A DNA stretch of 47,781 nucleotides, taken from positions 1 through 47,781 of the IMG/VR virus record IMGVR_UViG_3300042895_001640. The stretch is one strand, 5' to 3'. Shown piece by piece: positions 16,337-26,227 of this stretch. Both the position numbers and the translations under genes were made by a program. Position 1 is the first letter of the stretch; the number at the start of each line of letters is the position of its first letter. A model generated the notes under the pieces. The model worked only from the letters and a program-made list of their open reading frames with translations, did no database searches and was not told the DNA's origin. This stretch comes from a virus.

Positions 16337-19302
16337 TGCCAAAAATAATTATAACAGATTCACCTGGTAGTGGGGTTGGAGTTTTTGATAATATTGTTGG
16401 ACTTCAAGTTACTGAAGGAGGGGGGTTAACGCTTGGAACTTTTGAGTTTAGGTCATCCATAACAGATGATGCCCCTATTACTTTATATGTTAATTCATTT
16501 AGTAATCCAATAACTCTTGAATCTTTAAGTATTGATAATAATAGTAGTTTTAGGGAATTAGTTTCAAAGGAATTAAATGTTTACCCCAACTATGATTTGA
16601 CCCAAGTTATGGGGTTTACCTTATATGGATCATTGGCAAAAAGATTTTCAGTATCTATAACAAAAATAATAAATTATTATCCAGCATCAATTGATATAAA
16701 TTTATATGATATTAATTTTAGTACAGGATATACAGCAACAAATATTTTATATGACCAAGTTTTAAATGAAACTGAATTTGATATAAATATTGAAAAAATA
16801 TATAACCCATTTGGAATTGATTTTTCTAAAAATGCTGAAACTAATATAAAATCTAGGGAAATTGCTATTTCAGAATATAGAAATTTATCAAAATTTTATT
16901 TGGATTATGATTTGCAATTAAATGGGGTAAATTATCCCTTGTTAAATTTGGATAAATCAAATAATCTTAATACTGGGGTGTTAAAGATTATTGTTGAAGG
17001 TAATCCATTTTCTGGGGGTTCTCAATCAGTTGATTCTTATATCATCAAGCCAAATGATTATTTGTATAATTTGGTATTAAAAACTGATTTTGATGAGATT
17101 GAGCAATATATGCTAAATACCATATCCATACCAAAATATACTATGACTTTACAAGTCCCAGAAGAAAATATCAATGGGGAATTTTTGGTATATAATAGGG
17201 ATATTACATTTCCATTAGATGGTATTTGGAATATTGACATTTCAAGTTCAAGTTTCACCAATTATATAAATGAATTACAAGAAATTGCAGAATACTTTGA
17301 TAGTGTTAGGACAAATTTAATTTCAAGATTTTTGGTTTCAGACTCTTTGAAAGAATTTGATACATTTGACAGAAGGGTTGAAAGTGTTTTACAGATATAT
17401 GGTAGAAGTTTTGATGAAGTTAAGAAGTTTATTGATTCTCTTGCTTTTATGAATTCTGTTAATTATACCCCAAAAAATGATATACCATCACAATTATTAT
17501 CAAATTTGGCAAATACATTAGGTTGGGCAGAGAATTTCCAATTTATAACGGATCAGACTTTAGTTGAATCTTTATTTGGAAATAATAGTGATTTTAAATT
17601 TCCAGCATATAATCGTTCACAAACTCCATTAGAATTAAACTATTCTTTTTATAGAAATTTGGTTATAAATTCATTTTACCTTTTCAAATCCAAGGGGACA
17701 AGAAAATCCATTGAGTTTATTCTTAAATTATTTGGCATACCAGATGCATTAATAGAATTTAATGAACATATTTATTTGGCTGACCAAAAAATAAATTTAG
17801 ATAAATTTAATTCTGAATTAGTTAAAATTAATACTGGGTCATATATTGATAATGATCCAATTGTATTAAGTACAACATATCCACTTTCAGGTAGAACATA
17901 TAGTGCATTTACAGCAAATACCAGAATTGTAAATACCACTAAAGTTAATTACCCCCTTGATGTGACAACAGGTTATCCACAGATAAAAGAAACAGATGAT
18001 TTTTTCTTTCAGATGGGGGCAGGTTGGTATCAATTAACTCCTGAACATAGAAGTTTACAAGTTAATACCAGAAGGCAAGTTGGGACTGAAATAACTTATG
18101 GGGTTGAATTTGAGAAATTAACGTATGGTGAAAAATATTTGGATAGGTTAAGGAAATTTCCATACATTGATGAGGGGTTTAGTTTGGAGAAAGTTATTGA
18201 TAATAAAAAATCTTGGAATAGTTCTAATTTATTATTAAGAAATTCATCTGATGGGGATTATAATGCTTATTATACTTTACCAGATGAGAGATTATTGTTA
18301 AATGTAAAAAATGTTAGTTTATTTTTAAATCCAGCACAAGGATTGCTTTATGATATATGGGTTCAATCAAGAGAAAAGGATTACCCAATTCCGCAATCTG
18401 GATTAACATATCCTTATCCTACAACTGGGGGAACAGATTCAACCATAATTAATCCACAACCAAAATCAAAATCATTTTTTGAATTTGCTCAAACTTTTGC
18501 AAATGATATGATTAATGTTAGGAATAGGTTATACATCACAGATGGTAAAACCGGGGGATATCCAGTATTACAATCCATATTTTGGAAATATATTGAAGCA
18601 AAGATAACTAATAATATTGATACCAATCAATATACTTATGATAAATTAATTGAATATGTGAATGGGATTAACCCAAATTGGATTAATCTTGTTGAACAAA
18701 TGATTCCAGCAACAACATTATGGATGGGGGGTGTTAAATATGAGAATTCACCATTTCATAGACAAAAATATGCATATAAAAGATTTAGTATAACTGGAGG
18801 AACATCACCACAAGTGATAACAACAGGCAATGGTGTTGTGGTATTTGGTTTAACATCAATTGCAGATGGAGACGAGTATATCACTTCACCAATATTTAAA
18901 GATATATGCGATAAAAATAATATTAATCTTCTAGTTTATCCATCAAAATCATTTAATGATATTTTGGGTGATAGTATTTCAGAGGCAAAACTTGATTTTA
19001 GTGATACATGTTCTAGTGATAATGTATTGACAACTTGGTATGTTGAAATAATATTAAATAATACAATAGTATCCAAAGTTGAGTTTTATAATGGTTTGGG
19101 TAGTGATGATGTTCCTACTAGTTCTGCTTGGAATTCAGCAGTTTTAACAGGATTAGAAGGGGTGACCAAATATGATATAAATTATTCTTTACCAAACAAT
19201 AACAATGTTACTTTTGTTGATTTTGCTTGCAACAATGAAAATACATATGATAGTACATTGGTGATAAACGTTGGTATTGATATAACTTTAATTTGCGAAT
19301 AA
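16336..19302 (+). CDS. Baseplate protein with P2 gpI-like (tail protein I) region
   Basis: A 988-aa protein. Residues about 380-475 resemble phage tail protein I: an LLSNLANTLGW segment, then paired aromatics and a helix reading INSFYLFKSKGTRKSIEFIL, followed by KLFGIPDALIEF. The KGT-x-x-x-(I/L)-x-x-x-(L/I)-x-x-(F/L)-G pattern is the most recognisable piece of that family, which lies at the baseplate edge and carries fibres. The N-terminal 300 residues and the C-terminal third are beta-rich and unfamiliar; the last 120 residues look like one Ig-type domain. At about five times the length of P2 gpI it would be an elaborated version. Confidence 0.6.
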   Translation: MPKIIITDSPGSGVGVFDNIVGLQVTEGGGLTLGTFEFRSSITDDAPITLYVNSFSNPITLESLSIDNNSSFRELVSKELNVYPNYDLTQVMGFTLYGSLAKRFSVSITKIINYYPASIDINLYDINFSTGYTATNILYDQVLNETEFDINIEKIYNPFGIDFSKNAETNIKSREIAISEYRNLSKFYLDYDLQLNGVNYPLLNLDKSNNLNTGVLKIIVEGNPFSGGSQSVDSYIIKPNDYLYNLVLKTDFDEIEQYMLNTISIPKYTMTLQVPEENINGEFLVYNRDITFPLDGIWNIDISSSSFTNYINELQEIAEYFDSVRTNLISRFLVSDSLKEFDTFDRRVESVLQIYGRSFDEVKKFIDSLAFMNSVNYTPKNDIPSQLLSNLANTLGWAENFQFITDQTLVESLFGNNSDFKFPAYNRSQTPLELNYSFYRNLVINSFYLFKSKGTRKSIEFILKLFGIPDALIEFNEHIYLADQKINLDKFNSELVKINTGSYIDNDPIVLSTTYPLSGRTYSAFTANTRIVNTTKVNYPLDVTTGYPQIKETDDFFFQMGAGWYQLTPEHRSLQVNTRRQVGTEITYGVEFEKLTYGEKYLDRLRKFPYIDEGFSLEKVIDNKKSWNSSNLLLRNSSDGDYNAYYTLPDERLLLNVKNVSLFLNPAQGLLYDIWVQSREKDYPIPQSGLTYPYPTTGGTDSTIINPQPKSKSFFEFAQTFANDMINVRNRLYITDGKTGGYPVLQSIFWKYIEAKITNNIDTNQYTYDKLIEYVNGINPNWINLVEQMIPATTLWMGGVKYENSPFHRQKYAYKRFSITGGTSPQVITTGNGVVVFGLTSIADGDEYITSPIFKDICDKNNINLLVYPSKSFNDILGDSISEAKLDFSDTCSSDNVLTTWYVEIILNNTIVSKVEFYNGLGSDDVPTSSAWNSAVLTGLEGVTKYDINYSLPNNNNVTFVDFACNNENTYDSTLVINVGIDITLICE

Positions 19303-21491
19303 TGGCAGCATTTGATTATTTTTTGAGTTTAACAGGCGACTGCACTAATACAAATTCTGGTGCAATACTTCTTGAATTAAGTGGAGGAACGCCACCTTAT
19401 AGTATTGAATTTATTAATCCATATATTGATAGTACCCCTTATATAACAATAACTGAACCAGTATTAATTACAAGTTTATCAGCAACAACTTATGGGGTTA
19501 GAGTGAATGATTCAACTGCTCCAGATAATTTAGAATTTTATTTAAATATTCCAATATCTAGTGGAGTTTGTACCTCAATATTGTCAACAATCAATTCAAC
19601 ATGTGGGGATTCAAATGGTTCAGTAACTGGAACAACAACATCTCTATTTTCAACAACAGATTGTTATTTATATACTAGTGGAAATACCTTAATATCAAAC
19701 AATATTTTTAATTCGGAGGAAATTATTTTTGAAAATTTAAGTGCAGACACTTATTATATTTATGTTGAAGATATTGGGGGTTGTACAGCAAAAACAGAAA
19801 ATTTTATAATAAAAAATTCCACATCATTTGATTATGGTTATTTTATTGTTAAAAATTCACCTTGCTTTACTGGATCAACAGGTGCAATATACATAACAGG
19901 TCAAACAAATCCTGGGCCTTATAGTTATTTTTGGAACAATGGAGCAACTGGGAATACAATCACAAATTTACCCACAGATTCTTATTCTGTTAGTGTTACA
20001 GATGGTCAAGGCTGTGTTAACACCAAAATAATTATAGTTGAAGAGGCAGAATCTATGGGATTATTACAGATAATTCCCACACAACCATCATGCTTTACTG
20101 CAACAGGTTCTTTAGACGTTACCATTAGTGGAGGTACTGCGCCATATTATTTTTCAGCAAGTACAGGATTTTATGATATAACATATAGTAATAACATTGT
20201 GATTACTGGATTAACATCTGGTACTTATGACATAAGGGTTATAGATGGTGCATTATGTTCACTTGATATTACAACAAGTTTAGTTAGTGAAAATTCTGTT
20301 TCAAGCGTTGAATTTATTGGAACAAATTCATTATGTGGCTCATCTAATGGGATTATATCAATTAATATATTGGGGGGAACTGGACCATATACTTATGGGT
20401 TAATTCAACCAAGTGGGGATACAATAACAAATACCACAACTTCAACAAATTATTTATTTACCAATTTAGGAACTGGTACATATACAGTTTATATGCAAGA
20501 TTCTTCAGGTTGTTACTATGATGAAGAAGTGACAATTATTGCTGAAGATAAATTTGAATTAAATTATTCATTAACTGGGACAACTTGTAATTCAAACAAT
20601 GGTACTCTTTTTGCATATATTACAACAGGGGGCACACCCCCATACGATTTTTATTTGGATGATGTAAATAGCATTTTAGATACAAATTTAACAGGATATA
20701 CTTTTACAAATTTAAGAGATGGGAATAAGACTTTAAGAGTTATTGATTCAACTGGTTGTGAGCAGATAAAAGTATTAACAATACCCACAAGTAATTATTT
20801 GGATTTTTCATTATATCCAACATCATGTGTGAATGGTAATGATGGTACAATAACAGCTTTGATAACTGATGGGTTGCCACCTTTTACATACACTTGGTCA
20901 AGTAATGTATCTGGTAATCCACAATCAATATCAGCAACTGGGTTAACTAGTGGTGATTATTCATTAACAATTGTGGATAATAATGGTTGTTCATTAACCA
21001 GAGATGTAAGTATAAGTTGTTTTAGTACAGTAAAGTCGTATCAAACATACATTGTTGATTCAAAAGTATTTGGGATAAATTCAATAAATAAATTTGGATT
21101 ATTAGATTTCTTGAATGAGGGCTTTAGTGATTTGGTGAATATGGAGTTTAGTGGATCAACCACTATAATCGATCCAAAATGTAATTTAAACTCAGCAATC
21201 TTCACAACAGAATATACGTTAGAACCAAGTGGTATCACAAGTGGAAATACATTCTACACAGGATATACAAGAACAGATGTTCCAACAGATTCGGTTTATG
21301 CAGAATCCATAGTTGATTTGTTGGCTGGTAATACCCTAAAAGGATTACTTGGAATCCCAGGAATACAGAGTGTGTCTTATGACTTAATAACAAATACAAT
21401 AAACATCATAGCAGAACCAGGAGATAGTATAACCTCACAAGTATTAACCATAAAATTGAAAATAGATTATGATATATCTTGTAAATTATGA
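19302..21491 (+). CDS. Tail adhesin with seven SprB-like repeats
   Basis: A 729-aa protein. I start it at ATG 19302, which shares a base with the preceding TAA; the upstream in-frame TTG is less likely. It has seven repeats of about 75-85 aa over residues 5-580, each with C-x3-NG near the start, a GGTPPY turn and an L-x-x-G-x-Y-x-(V/L)-x-V-x-D-x-x-GC ending (for example PTDSYSVSVTDGQGC). This is the SprB-repeat pattern known from the Flavobacterium gliding adhesin SprB and other Bacteroidota surface proteins. The last 145 residues form a different domain, perhaps the attachment or trimerisation part. Likely a receptor-binding or decoration fibre. The next ATG overlaps its TGA. Confidence 0.72.
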   Translation: MAAFDYFLSLTGDCTNTNSGAILLELSGGTPPYSIEFINPYIDSTPYITITEPVLITSLSATTYGVRVNDSTAPDNLEFYLNIPISSGVCTSILSTINSTCGDSNGSVTGTTTSLFSTTDCYLYTSGNTLISNNIFNSEEIIFENLSADTYYIYVEDIGGCTAKTENFIIKNSTSFDYGYFIVKNSPCFTGSTGAIYITGQTNPGPYSYFWNNGATGNTITNLPTDSYSVSVTDGQGCVNTKIIIVEEAESMGLLQIIPTQPSCFTATGSLDVTISGGTAPYYFSASTGFYDITYSNNIVITGLTSGTYDIRVIDGALCSLDITTSLVSENSVSSVEFIGTNSLCGSSNGIISINILGGTGPYTYGLIQPSGDTITNTTTSTNYLFTNLGTGTYTVYMQDSSGCYYDEEVTIIAEDKFELNYSLTGTTCNSNNGTLFAYITTGGTPPYDFYLDDVNSILDTNLTGYTFTNLRDGNKTLRVIDSTGCEQIKVLTIPTSNYLDFSLYPTSCVNGNDGTITALITDGLPPFTYTWSSNVSGNPQSISATGLTSGDYSLTIVDNNGCSLTRDVSISCFSTVKSYQTYIVDSKVFGINSINKFGLLDFLNEGFSDLVNMEFSGSTTIIDPKCNLNSAIFTTEYTLEPSGITSGNTFYTGYTRTDVPTDSVYAESIVDLLAGNTLKGLLGIPGIQSVSYDLITNTINIIAEPGDSITSQVLTIKLKIDYDISCKL

Positions 21492-22039
21492 CAAACATTA
21501 TTATTTCAAGTATAAGTGGGGCAACTCCTTTAAATATATATGTATCTGATGCATTTGGGGGGAATGAAAACTATCTGGGTCAAGTAACAACATTACCTTT
21601 GGTGGTTGATATAACATATGAATTACCTATTATATTTAATTCAGCTCCCCAAGTTACCATTATTATTGAGGATAGTGAAGGATGCAGAACAACAAAGAAA
21701 TTAAATTGTTATATTAATTGTGATATTGTTTATAGTATAACTGATATTACATCAATTACTCCAACTCCAACTCCAACCCCATCTTCAACTCCAGGGTATA
21801 TTCCAATTGCCTCATCAAATAATAAAATAACATTAACATCTATAATAGGAACTCCACCATTTGGTATTTATATATCAGACATAAATAGGAATTATGAAAC
21901 TTATATTACAACAATAACAAATACTGGAATATTACCACTTACCATTGATGTCCCCAATAGATTTTCTGGGTCAAATCAAGTTATTGTTACCATAAAAGAT
22001 ATAAATTCTTGTAGTTATTTTAAAATAATAGATTGTTAA
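21488..22039 (+). CDS. Two-module Ig/SprB-like small tail protein
   Basis: A 183-aa protein made of two related beta modules (residues about 1-75 and 110-183) joined by a TPTPTPTPSSTP linker. Each module has the pattern I-S-x-I-x-G-x-x-P-(F/L)-x-I-Y-(V/I)-S-D and ends in a D-x-x-(G/S)-C strand, a short relative of the SprB repeats next door. The single-module protein at 40476 is the same domain alone. Translation is coupled to the upstream adhesin (ATGA). Probably an accessory virion or adhesin unit. Confidence 0.6.
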   Translation: MTNIIISSISGATPLNIYVSDAFGGNENYLGQVTTLPLVVDITYELPIIFNSAPQVTIIIEDSEGCRTTKKLNCYINCDIVYSITDITSITPTPTPTPSSTPGYIPIASSNNKITLTSIIGTPPFGIYISDINRNYETYITTITNTGILPLTIDVPNRFSGSNQVIVTIKDINSCSYFKIIDC

Positions 22040-23485
22040 ATGGCAACATATAAATTAATTGTAGTAAATATTGATCCAATATGTGAGAATAGCATAGAGA
22101 ATGAGATAACAGGGGTTACTGCTTGTTCAAGGTATTTCTTACAATTAAATCCCTCATCTCACTCAAAAGGTCCATTTAATTTTTATATTGATACAATTGA
22201 TAGTGAGCCAATATATAGCAATATAACAAGAGAGCAATTTTTGGCTGGAATAACTCTTGAGATTTTATGCACAACCCCAACTCCAACACCATCTATAACA
22301 CCAACCCCAAGTATAACACCATCTATAACACAGACGCCAACAAAGACGCCAACACAGACGCCAACACCATCTGTAACATCAACAAACACTCCAACACCAA
22401 CAAATACCCCAACAAAGACAAATACTCCAACACCAACCATAACTCCAACAGTTACCCCAACAACACCGGAAGAGTATGAGGCTTATTTATTTATTGAGCC
22501 AGTTAGTATGAATGTGGAGTTCAATTCTTGGATGTCATCTGGTGGTAGTTTATTTAGGGGATTTTCAAATGGTATTGCTCCATCAATAAGTGCAGCAACA
22601 TTTAATGACCAGATTAATAGGTATATATCCTTTTCAGGTTGGGGAGCAAATGCACCACAAGTAAGAACAACAAAGATACGCCAAAATAGTGGTGGATTTG
22701 ATGAATATGGTAATTTAATTCAAGCTTATTTATTCAAGACGCATGAAGTTCCAGCATATTTGACAACAGGTTATTCTTGGTATACTTGGGTTATACCAAA
22801 TATGGACACAAATAGAAATCTTGTTAGCAACATTGGGGTTAATGAATATGGGGATTCAACATCATTAGTCCCGGTTAATACAAATTTATTATATGCAGAA
22901 TTAACGGTAATATATAGTGGCTTCACAATTCCACAAAATTATTATCATATATATACAACATTTAGCAATACAAATTTCAGATTAAATAATGATAACAAAA
23001 TATATTTTAAGGGAAATTCCTTAATACCAGATTTAAATGGTTGCAATTGTTTTGATGTTTATTTGGATCCGTCAACCCCATCAGTATTATCTTGTTATGA
23101 TGTTTGTAGGGAGGTTGCAAATACCAGAATATGTGGAAAAACAACAACATTTAATGGTGCAAATGGTCAGAAATATTATATTGATTTTCAATCATGTATA
23201 AACAATGACGATAGCAGTTGGAATGGGGCAAAGAATTTTAGCATAAACGGATATTGCTATTCAACTGATTCAGTTGGGGTTATTACTGGTTCAACAATAT
23301 GCCCATCACCAACTCCAACACCAACAAATACATTAACACCAACACCAACTATAACTATGACTCAAACTAAAACCCCTACCCCAACAAGGACAATTACTCC
23401 TACTAACACAAAGACGCCAACAAATACAGCAACTCCTACACCAACAAACACATTAACTCCAACACCAACTCCTACACCAATTTAA
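22040..23485 (+). CDS. Stalked tail protein with two Pro/Thr-rich segments
   Basis: A 481-aa protein beginning directly after the preceding stop. It has an N-terminal Cys-containing module (residues 1-75), then a first PTPT/TPTKT stalk (about 76-150), a central domain of about 270 residues with no known family (YEAYLFIEPVSMNVEFNSWM and onward), a Cys-rich segment (CYDVCREVANTRICG ... SCINNDD ... GYCYSTDSVGVITGSTIC) and a C-terminal TPTPTN stalk that runs to the stop. The Cys-rich segment ending in GVITGSTIC is echoed in the protein at 42368 (GVVTGRTKC). A gene ending in a bare stalk is odd and may mean the chain is anchored or modified through it. Confidence 0.55.
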   Translation: MATYKLIVVNIDPICENSIENEITGVTACSRYFLQLNPSSHSKGPFNFYIDTIDSEPIYSNITREQFLAGITLEILCTTPTPTPSITPTPSITPSITQTPTKTPTQTPTPSVTSTNTPTPTNTPTKTNTPTPTITPTVTPTTPEEYEAYLFIEPVSMNVEFNSWMSSGGSLFRGFSNGIAPSISAATFNDQINRYISFSGWGANAPQVRTTKIRQNSGGFDEYGNLIQAYLFKTHEVPAYLTTGYSWYTWVIPNMDTNRNLVSNIGVNEYGDSTSLVPVNTNLLYAELTVIYSGFTIPQNYYHIYTTFSNTNFRLNNDNKIYFKGNSLIPDLNGCNCFDVYLDPSTPSVLSCYDVCREVANTRICGKTTTFNGANGQKYYIDFQSCINNDDSSWNGAKNFSINGYCYSTDSVGVITGSTICPSPTPTPTNTLTPTPTITMTQTKTPTPTRTITPTNTKTPTNTATPTPTNTLTPTPTPTPI

Positions 23486-23551
23486 TTTCAACACCAACAA
23501 ATAGAATAACATTTACAACCATTTAAGTTATGGTTAAAATGTAATTTTATA

Positions 23552-23559
23552 TATTTATA
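23552..23559 (+). promoter_or_regulatory. Candidate phage promoter element (TATTTATA)
   Basis: Exact motif ending 19 nt before the ATG at 23579, in the 93-nt gap after the stalk protein. A weak 6-bp hairpin (AACCAT/ATGGTT) lies just upstream, but I do not call it a terminator. Confidence 0.45.
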
Positions 23560-23578
23560 AAAAATAATAAATTAGTTA

Positions 23579-26086
23579 ATGAGTTTTAATTATAAAAATC
23601 CTAAATCATCAGTTGTACTATCTGGGCCAAATTCAGTTAGGACAGATTCAAATACCGGAAGCAATTTTAGTTCATTCCAAGTTGGTGGTTTTTACGAGGT
23701 TTTTAAATTAAGTGATTTAAATTTTAACATACCAAGTGGTGCAACAGGGACAATATTATATTCAGGAAATACCATTCCCATTGATTTTAGTTATAATGCA
23801 CCAAACAATTTTCCAAATGTAGTCAATTTATATTCAGATGGGATTTCTTCTGGAAGGAGAAAACTTGGTATGATTGCTTATGTTTATGAGAATAATAAGA
23901 CATATCAATACCAAATACCAAACTATGAAACATTATTTAATAATGCTATAAATGTTGGTTCTGTTGTAAATATTGATTTTGGTTATCAGATATATGATAA
24001 TACAGATGAAGGTAAATTATTGTTAAATGCTTGGACAGGGTCAACCATTGAAGGCATAAGTGGAGTAACAAGAGGGGATGCAAGATGGGTTGAGTTCAAT
24101 CCAGAGATTTATATCACAGGTGGAACATATAGTTCAGGAGATACCACATTATATTTATATGATAGTTCAGGGAATACAATACCAATATCAGGGTTTAGCA
24201 TTAGTATTAGTGGGGGAACAACGGGGACATCTGGAACAAGTGGTACATCTGGTGGTTTAGCAGGAACATCTGGAACAAGTGGCTCATCTGGTGATCCATT
24301 AACTGAATTAGAAATAACAGGAGTTCAGAATAATTCTAATAGAACATTTACAATATCTGAATCTGTTGATATAAGTAATCATTTATTTTTTTATAATGGG
24401 CAATTGCAACAATATGGTGTAGATTATACCATATTATCAGGCACAACTTTAGTAATTGATAATGCTAATCCGCCACCAACACCAAATTGTATATTAAAGA
24501 TATATGGTAGTGTTGTTATTGGTTTTAATGGAACATCTGGAACATCTGGAACAAGTGGTTCAAGTGGTTCATCTGGAACAAGTGGTTCATCTGGTAATCC
24601 ATTAACTGAATTAGAAATAACAGGAGTTCAGAATAATTCTAATAGAACATTTACAATATCTGAATCTGTTGATATAGGTAATCATTTATTTTTTTATAAT
24701 GGGCAATTGCAACAATATGATGTAGATTATACCATATTGTCAGGTACAACTTTAGTAATCAATAATGCTAATCCACCACCAACACCAAATTGTATATTAA
24801 AGATATATGGTGGTGTTGTTATTGGTGTTAATGGTACATCAGGTACAAGTGGGAGTAATGGAACATCTGGAACAAGTGGTTCATCTGGCAGTTCAGGAAC
24901 ATCAGGCACAGAGGGAACAAGTGGTTCATCTGGAAGCAGCGGAACATCAGGTATAGATGGGACAAGTGGTTCATCTGGAAGCAGCGGAACATCAGGTATA
25001 GATGGAACATCAGGCACGTCAGGAACAAGTGGTACGTCAGGTAGTAGTGGGTTACAAGGTATAAGTGCAGGTCAAGTTTATTATTTCAATGAAAGCCAAA
25101 ATTCAGATGTTAATGGGTATAAAGCCCTATCAATTACTCCACTTGACACACCACAACAAAGTGTTGTTATATTAGTTCCAGGTAATTCAACAGGGACATT
25201 AGTTTCAGATTATATAACGCCTGAATTAGGTTTTTCTGTAATACCAGGTGGGACACAAAAATTTCATTTACATTTCTTAAAAACAAATCAAAATGATTTG
25301 ATGGATGTTTATGTTGAGATACAATTGGCTAATTTTAGTGGACAAACAATTGGACCAATAATAACATCAAATGTTAGTCTTATAAATTGGTTAGATGGGT
25401 CAACACCAGTTGAGGCAAATGTTGATATAACTTTACCAACAACAACAATCAATCCAACTAATAGGATGATTGTTAGAATATATCTTAATAATCAACAAGG
25501 TTCATCAAAAAATGTTACATATTATACAGAAGGGAATAGTAATTATTCATTTGTTTTAACATCTACTGGTGCAATAGGAGGAACAAGTGGTATTTCAGGT
25601 TCTAGTGGCTCATCAGGGACAAGTGGTTCATCTGGGAGTAGCGGTACATCTGGAACAAGTGGTTCATCTGGAACAAGTGTAGCACTTTATTTACTTGAAG
25701 CATATGCAGACGTTGTTTATACTTTACCAGGTAGTTTTACTAATGATACTTGTAGATATAGTATTGTGAATAATAGTGTAAATGTATCAAGTGCATGGTT
25801 TAATACTTCAACTTATACCTTTACACCACTAAAAGCAGGTTATTGGGAAATTGCGGCTAGTTATGATGTCTATAGAAATGGAGAAGCTAATATGGGAATA
25901 CAAAAAAATGGCAGTACTATAGGAATAGCGGGTTCAATATCTTCAATAATACAACAAGTAAGAAAAATTTTATATCTAAATGGCTCAACTGACTATGTAA
26001 ATATTATTAATAATGGTTCTAATGCAAATGCAAGAACACAAGAAGTAACTAGGTCTTGGTTTCAAGCAATATGGTTAGGAGAATAA
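23579..26086 (+). CDS. Collagen-like tail fibre with C1q/TNF-like head
   Basis: An 835-aa fibre. Residues 1-215 are a folded head that may attach it to the tail. Three Gly-x-y linkers made of GTS and GSS triplets separate later modules. Two near-identical modules (about 241-318 and 341-418) share the motif RTFTISESVDI, then HLFFYNGQLQQY and DYTILSG; the same module recurs in the giant fibre at 26228. A middle domain (about 490-665) follows. The C-terminal 135 residues (FTPLKAGYWEIAASYDV, then QVRKILYLNGSTDYV) look like a C1q/TNF-type jelly-roll knob, which trimerises and often binds receptors. Preceded by a candidate promoter. Confidence 0.7.
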   Translation: MSFNYKNPKSSVVLSGPNSVRTDSNTGSNFSSFQVGGFYEVFKLSDLNFNIPSGATGTILYSGNTIPIDFSYNAPNNFPNVVNLYSDGISSGRRKLGMIAYVYENNKTYQYQIPNYETLFNNAINVGSVVNIDFGYQIYDNTDEGKLLLNAWTGSTIEGISGVTRGDARWVEFNPEIYITGGTYSSGDTTLYLYDSSGNTIPISGFSISISGGTTGTSGTSGTSGGLAGTSGTSGSSGDPLTELEITGVQNNSNRTFTISESVDISNHLFFYNGQLQQYGVDYTILSGTTLVIDNANPPPTPNCILKIYGSVVIGFNGTSGTSGTSGSSGSSGTSGSSGNPLTELEITGVQNNSNRTFTISESVDIGNHLFFYNGQLQQYDVDYTILSGTTLVINNANPPPTPNCILKIYGGVVIGVNGTSGTSGSNGTSGTSGSSGSSGTSGTEGTSGSSGSSGTSGIDGTSGSSGSSGTSGIDGTSGTSGTSGTSGSSGLQGISAGQVYYFNESQNSDVNGYKALSITPLDTPQQSVVILVPGNSTGTLVSDYITPELGFSVIPGGTQKFHLHFLKTNQNDLMDVYVEIQLANFSGQTIGPIITSNVSLINWLDGSTPVEANVDITLPTTTINPTNRMIVRIYLNNQQGSSKNVTYYTEGNSNYSFVLTSTGAIGGTSGISGSSGSSGTSGSSGSSGTSGTSGSSGTSVALYLLEAYADVVYTLPGSFTNDTCRYSIVNNSVNVSSAWFNTSTYTFTPLKAGYWEIAASYDVYRNGEANMGIQKNGSTIGIAGSISSIIQQVRKILYLNGSTDYVNIINNGSNANARTQEVTRSWFQAIWLGE
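24296..24834 (+). repeat. Direct repeat of a 78-residue fibre module
   Basis: Two copies (about 24296-24527 and 24599-24830, offset 303 nt) differ at only a handful of bases, some of them silent. They encode the NGQLQQY module of the fibre. The high identity points to a recent duplication or to gene conversion. Confidence 0.8.
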
Positions 26087-26175
26087 TATTTAAAGATATA
26101 GAATACTATTTTTTATAAAGTAAGTGTTTTAGTATATATGTTTTTTTTATAAAGTATATAATAATTTTATATTTT

Positions 26176-26193
26176 AGGTTTTTTTTAAAACCT
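26176..26193. terminator. Weak hairpin, possible terminator
   Basis: AGGTTTT (26176-26182) pairs with AAAACCT (26187-26193) around a TTTT loop, in the 141-nt gap between the two fibre genes. There is no good T tract after it on the plus strand, so termination is doubtful. The rest of the gap is AT-rich with no ORF; a candidate promoter element follows at 26199. Confidence 0.3.
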
Positions 26194-26198
26194 TAAAG

Positions 26199-26206
26199 TA
26201 TTTATG
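26199..26206 (+). promoter_or_regulatory. Candidate phage promoter element (TATTTATG)
   Basis: One-base variant of the motif ending 21 nt before the ATG of the giant fibre at 26228. Confidence 0.4.
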
Positions 26207-26227
26207 TATAAGTAAAAAAATAATAAT

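Noticed and set aside
23517-23535. Hairpin AACCAT/ATGGTT after the stalk gene as a terminator
   Set aside because: A 6-bp AT-rich stem with no T tract is too weak to support the call.
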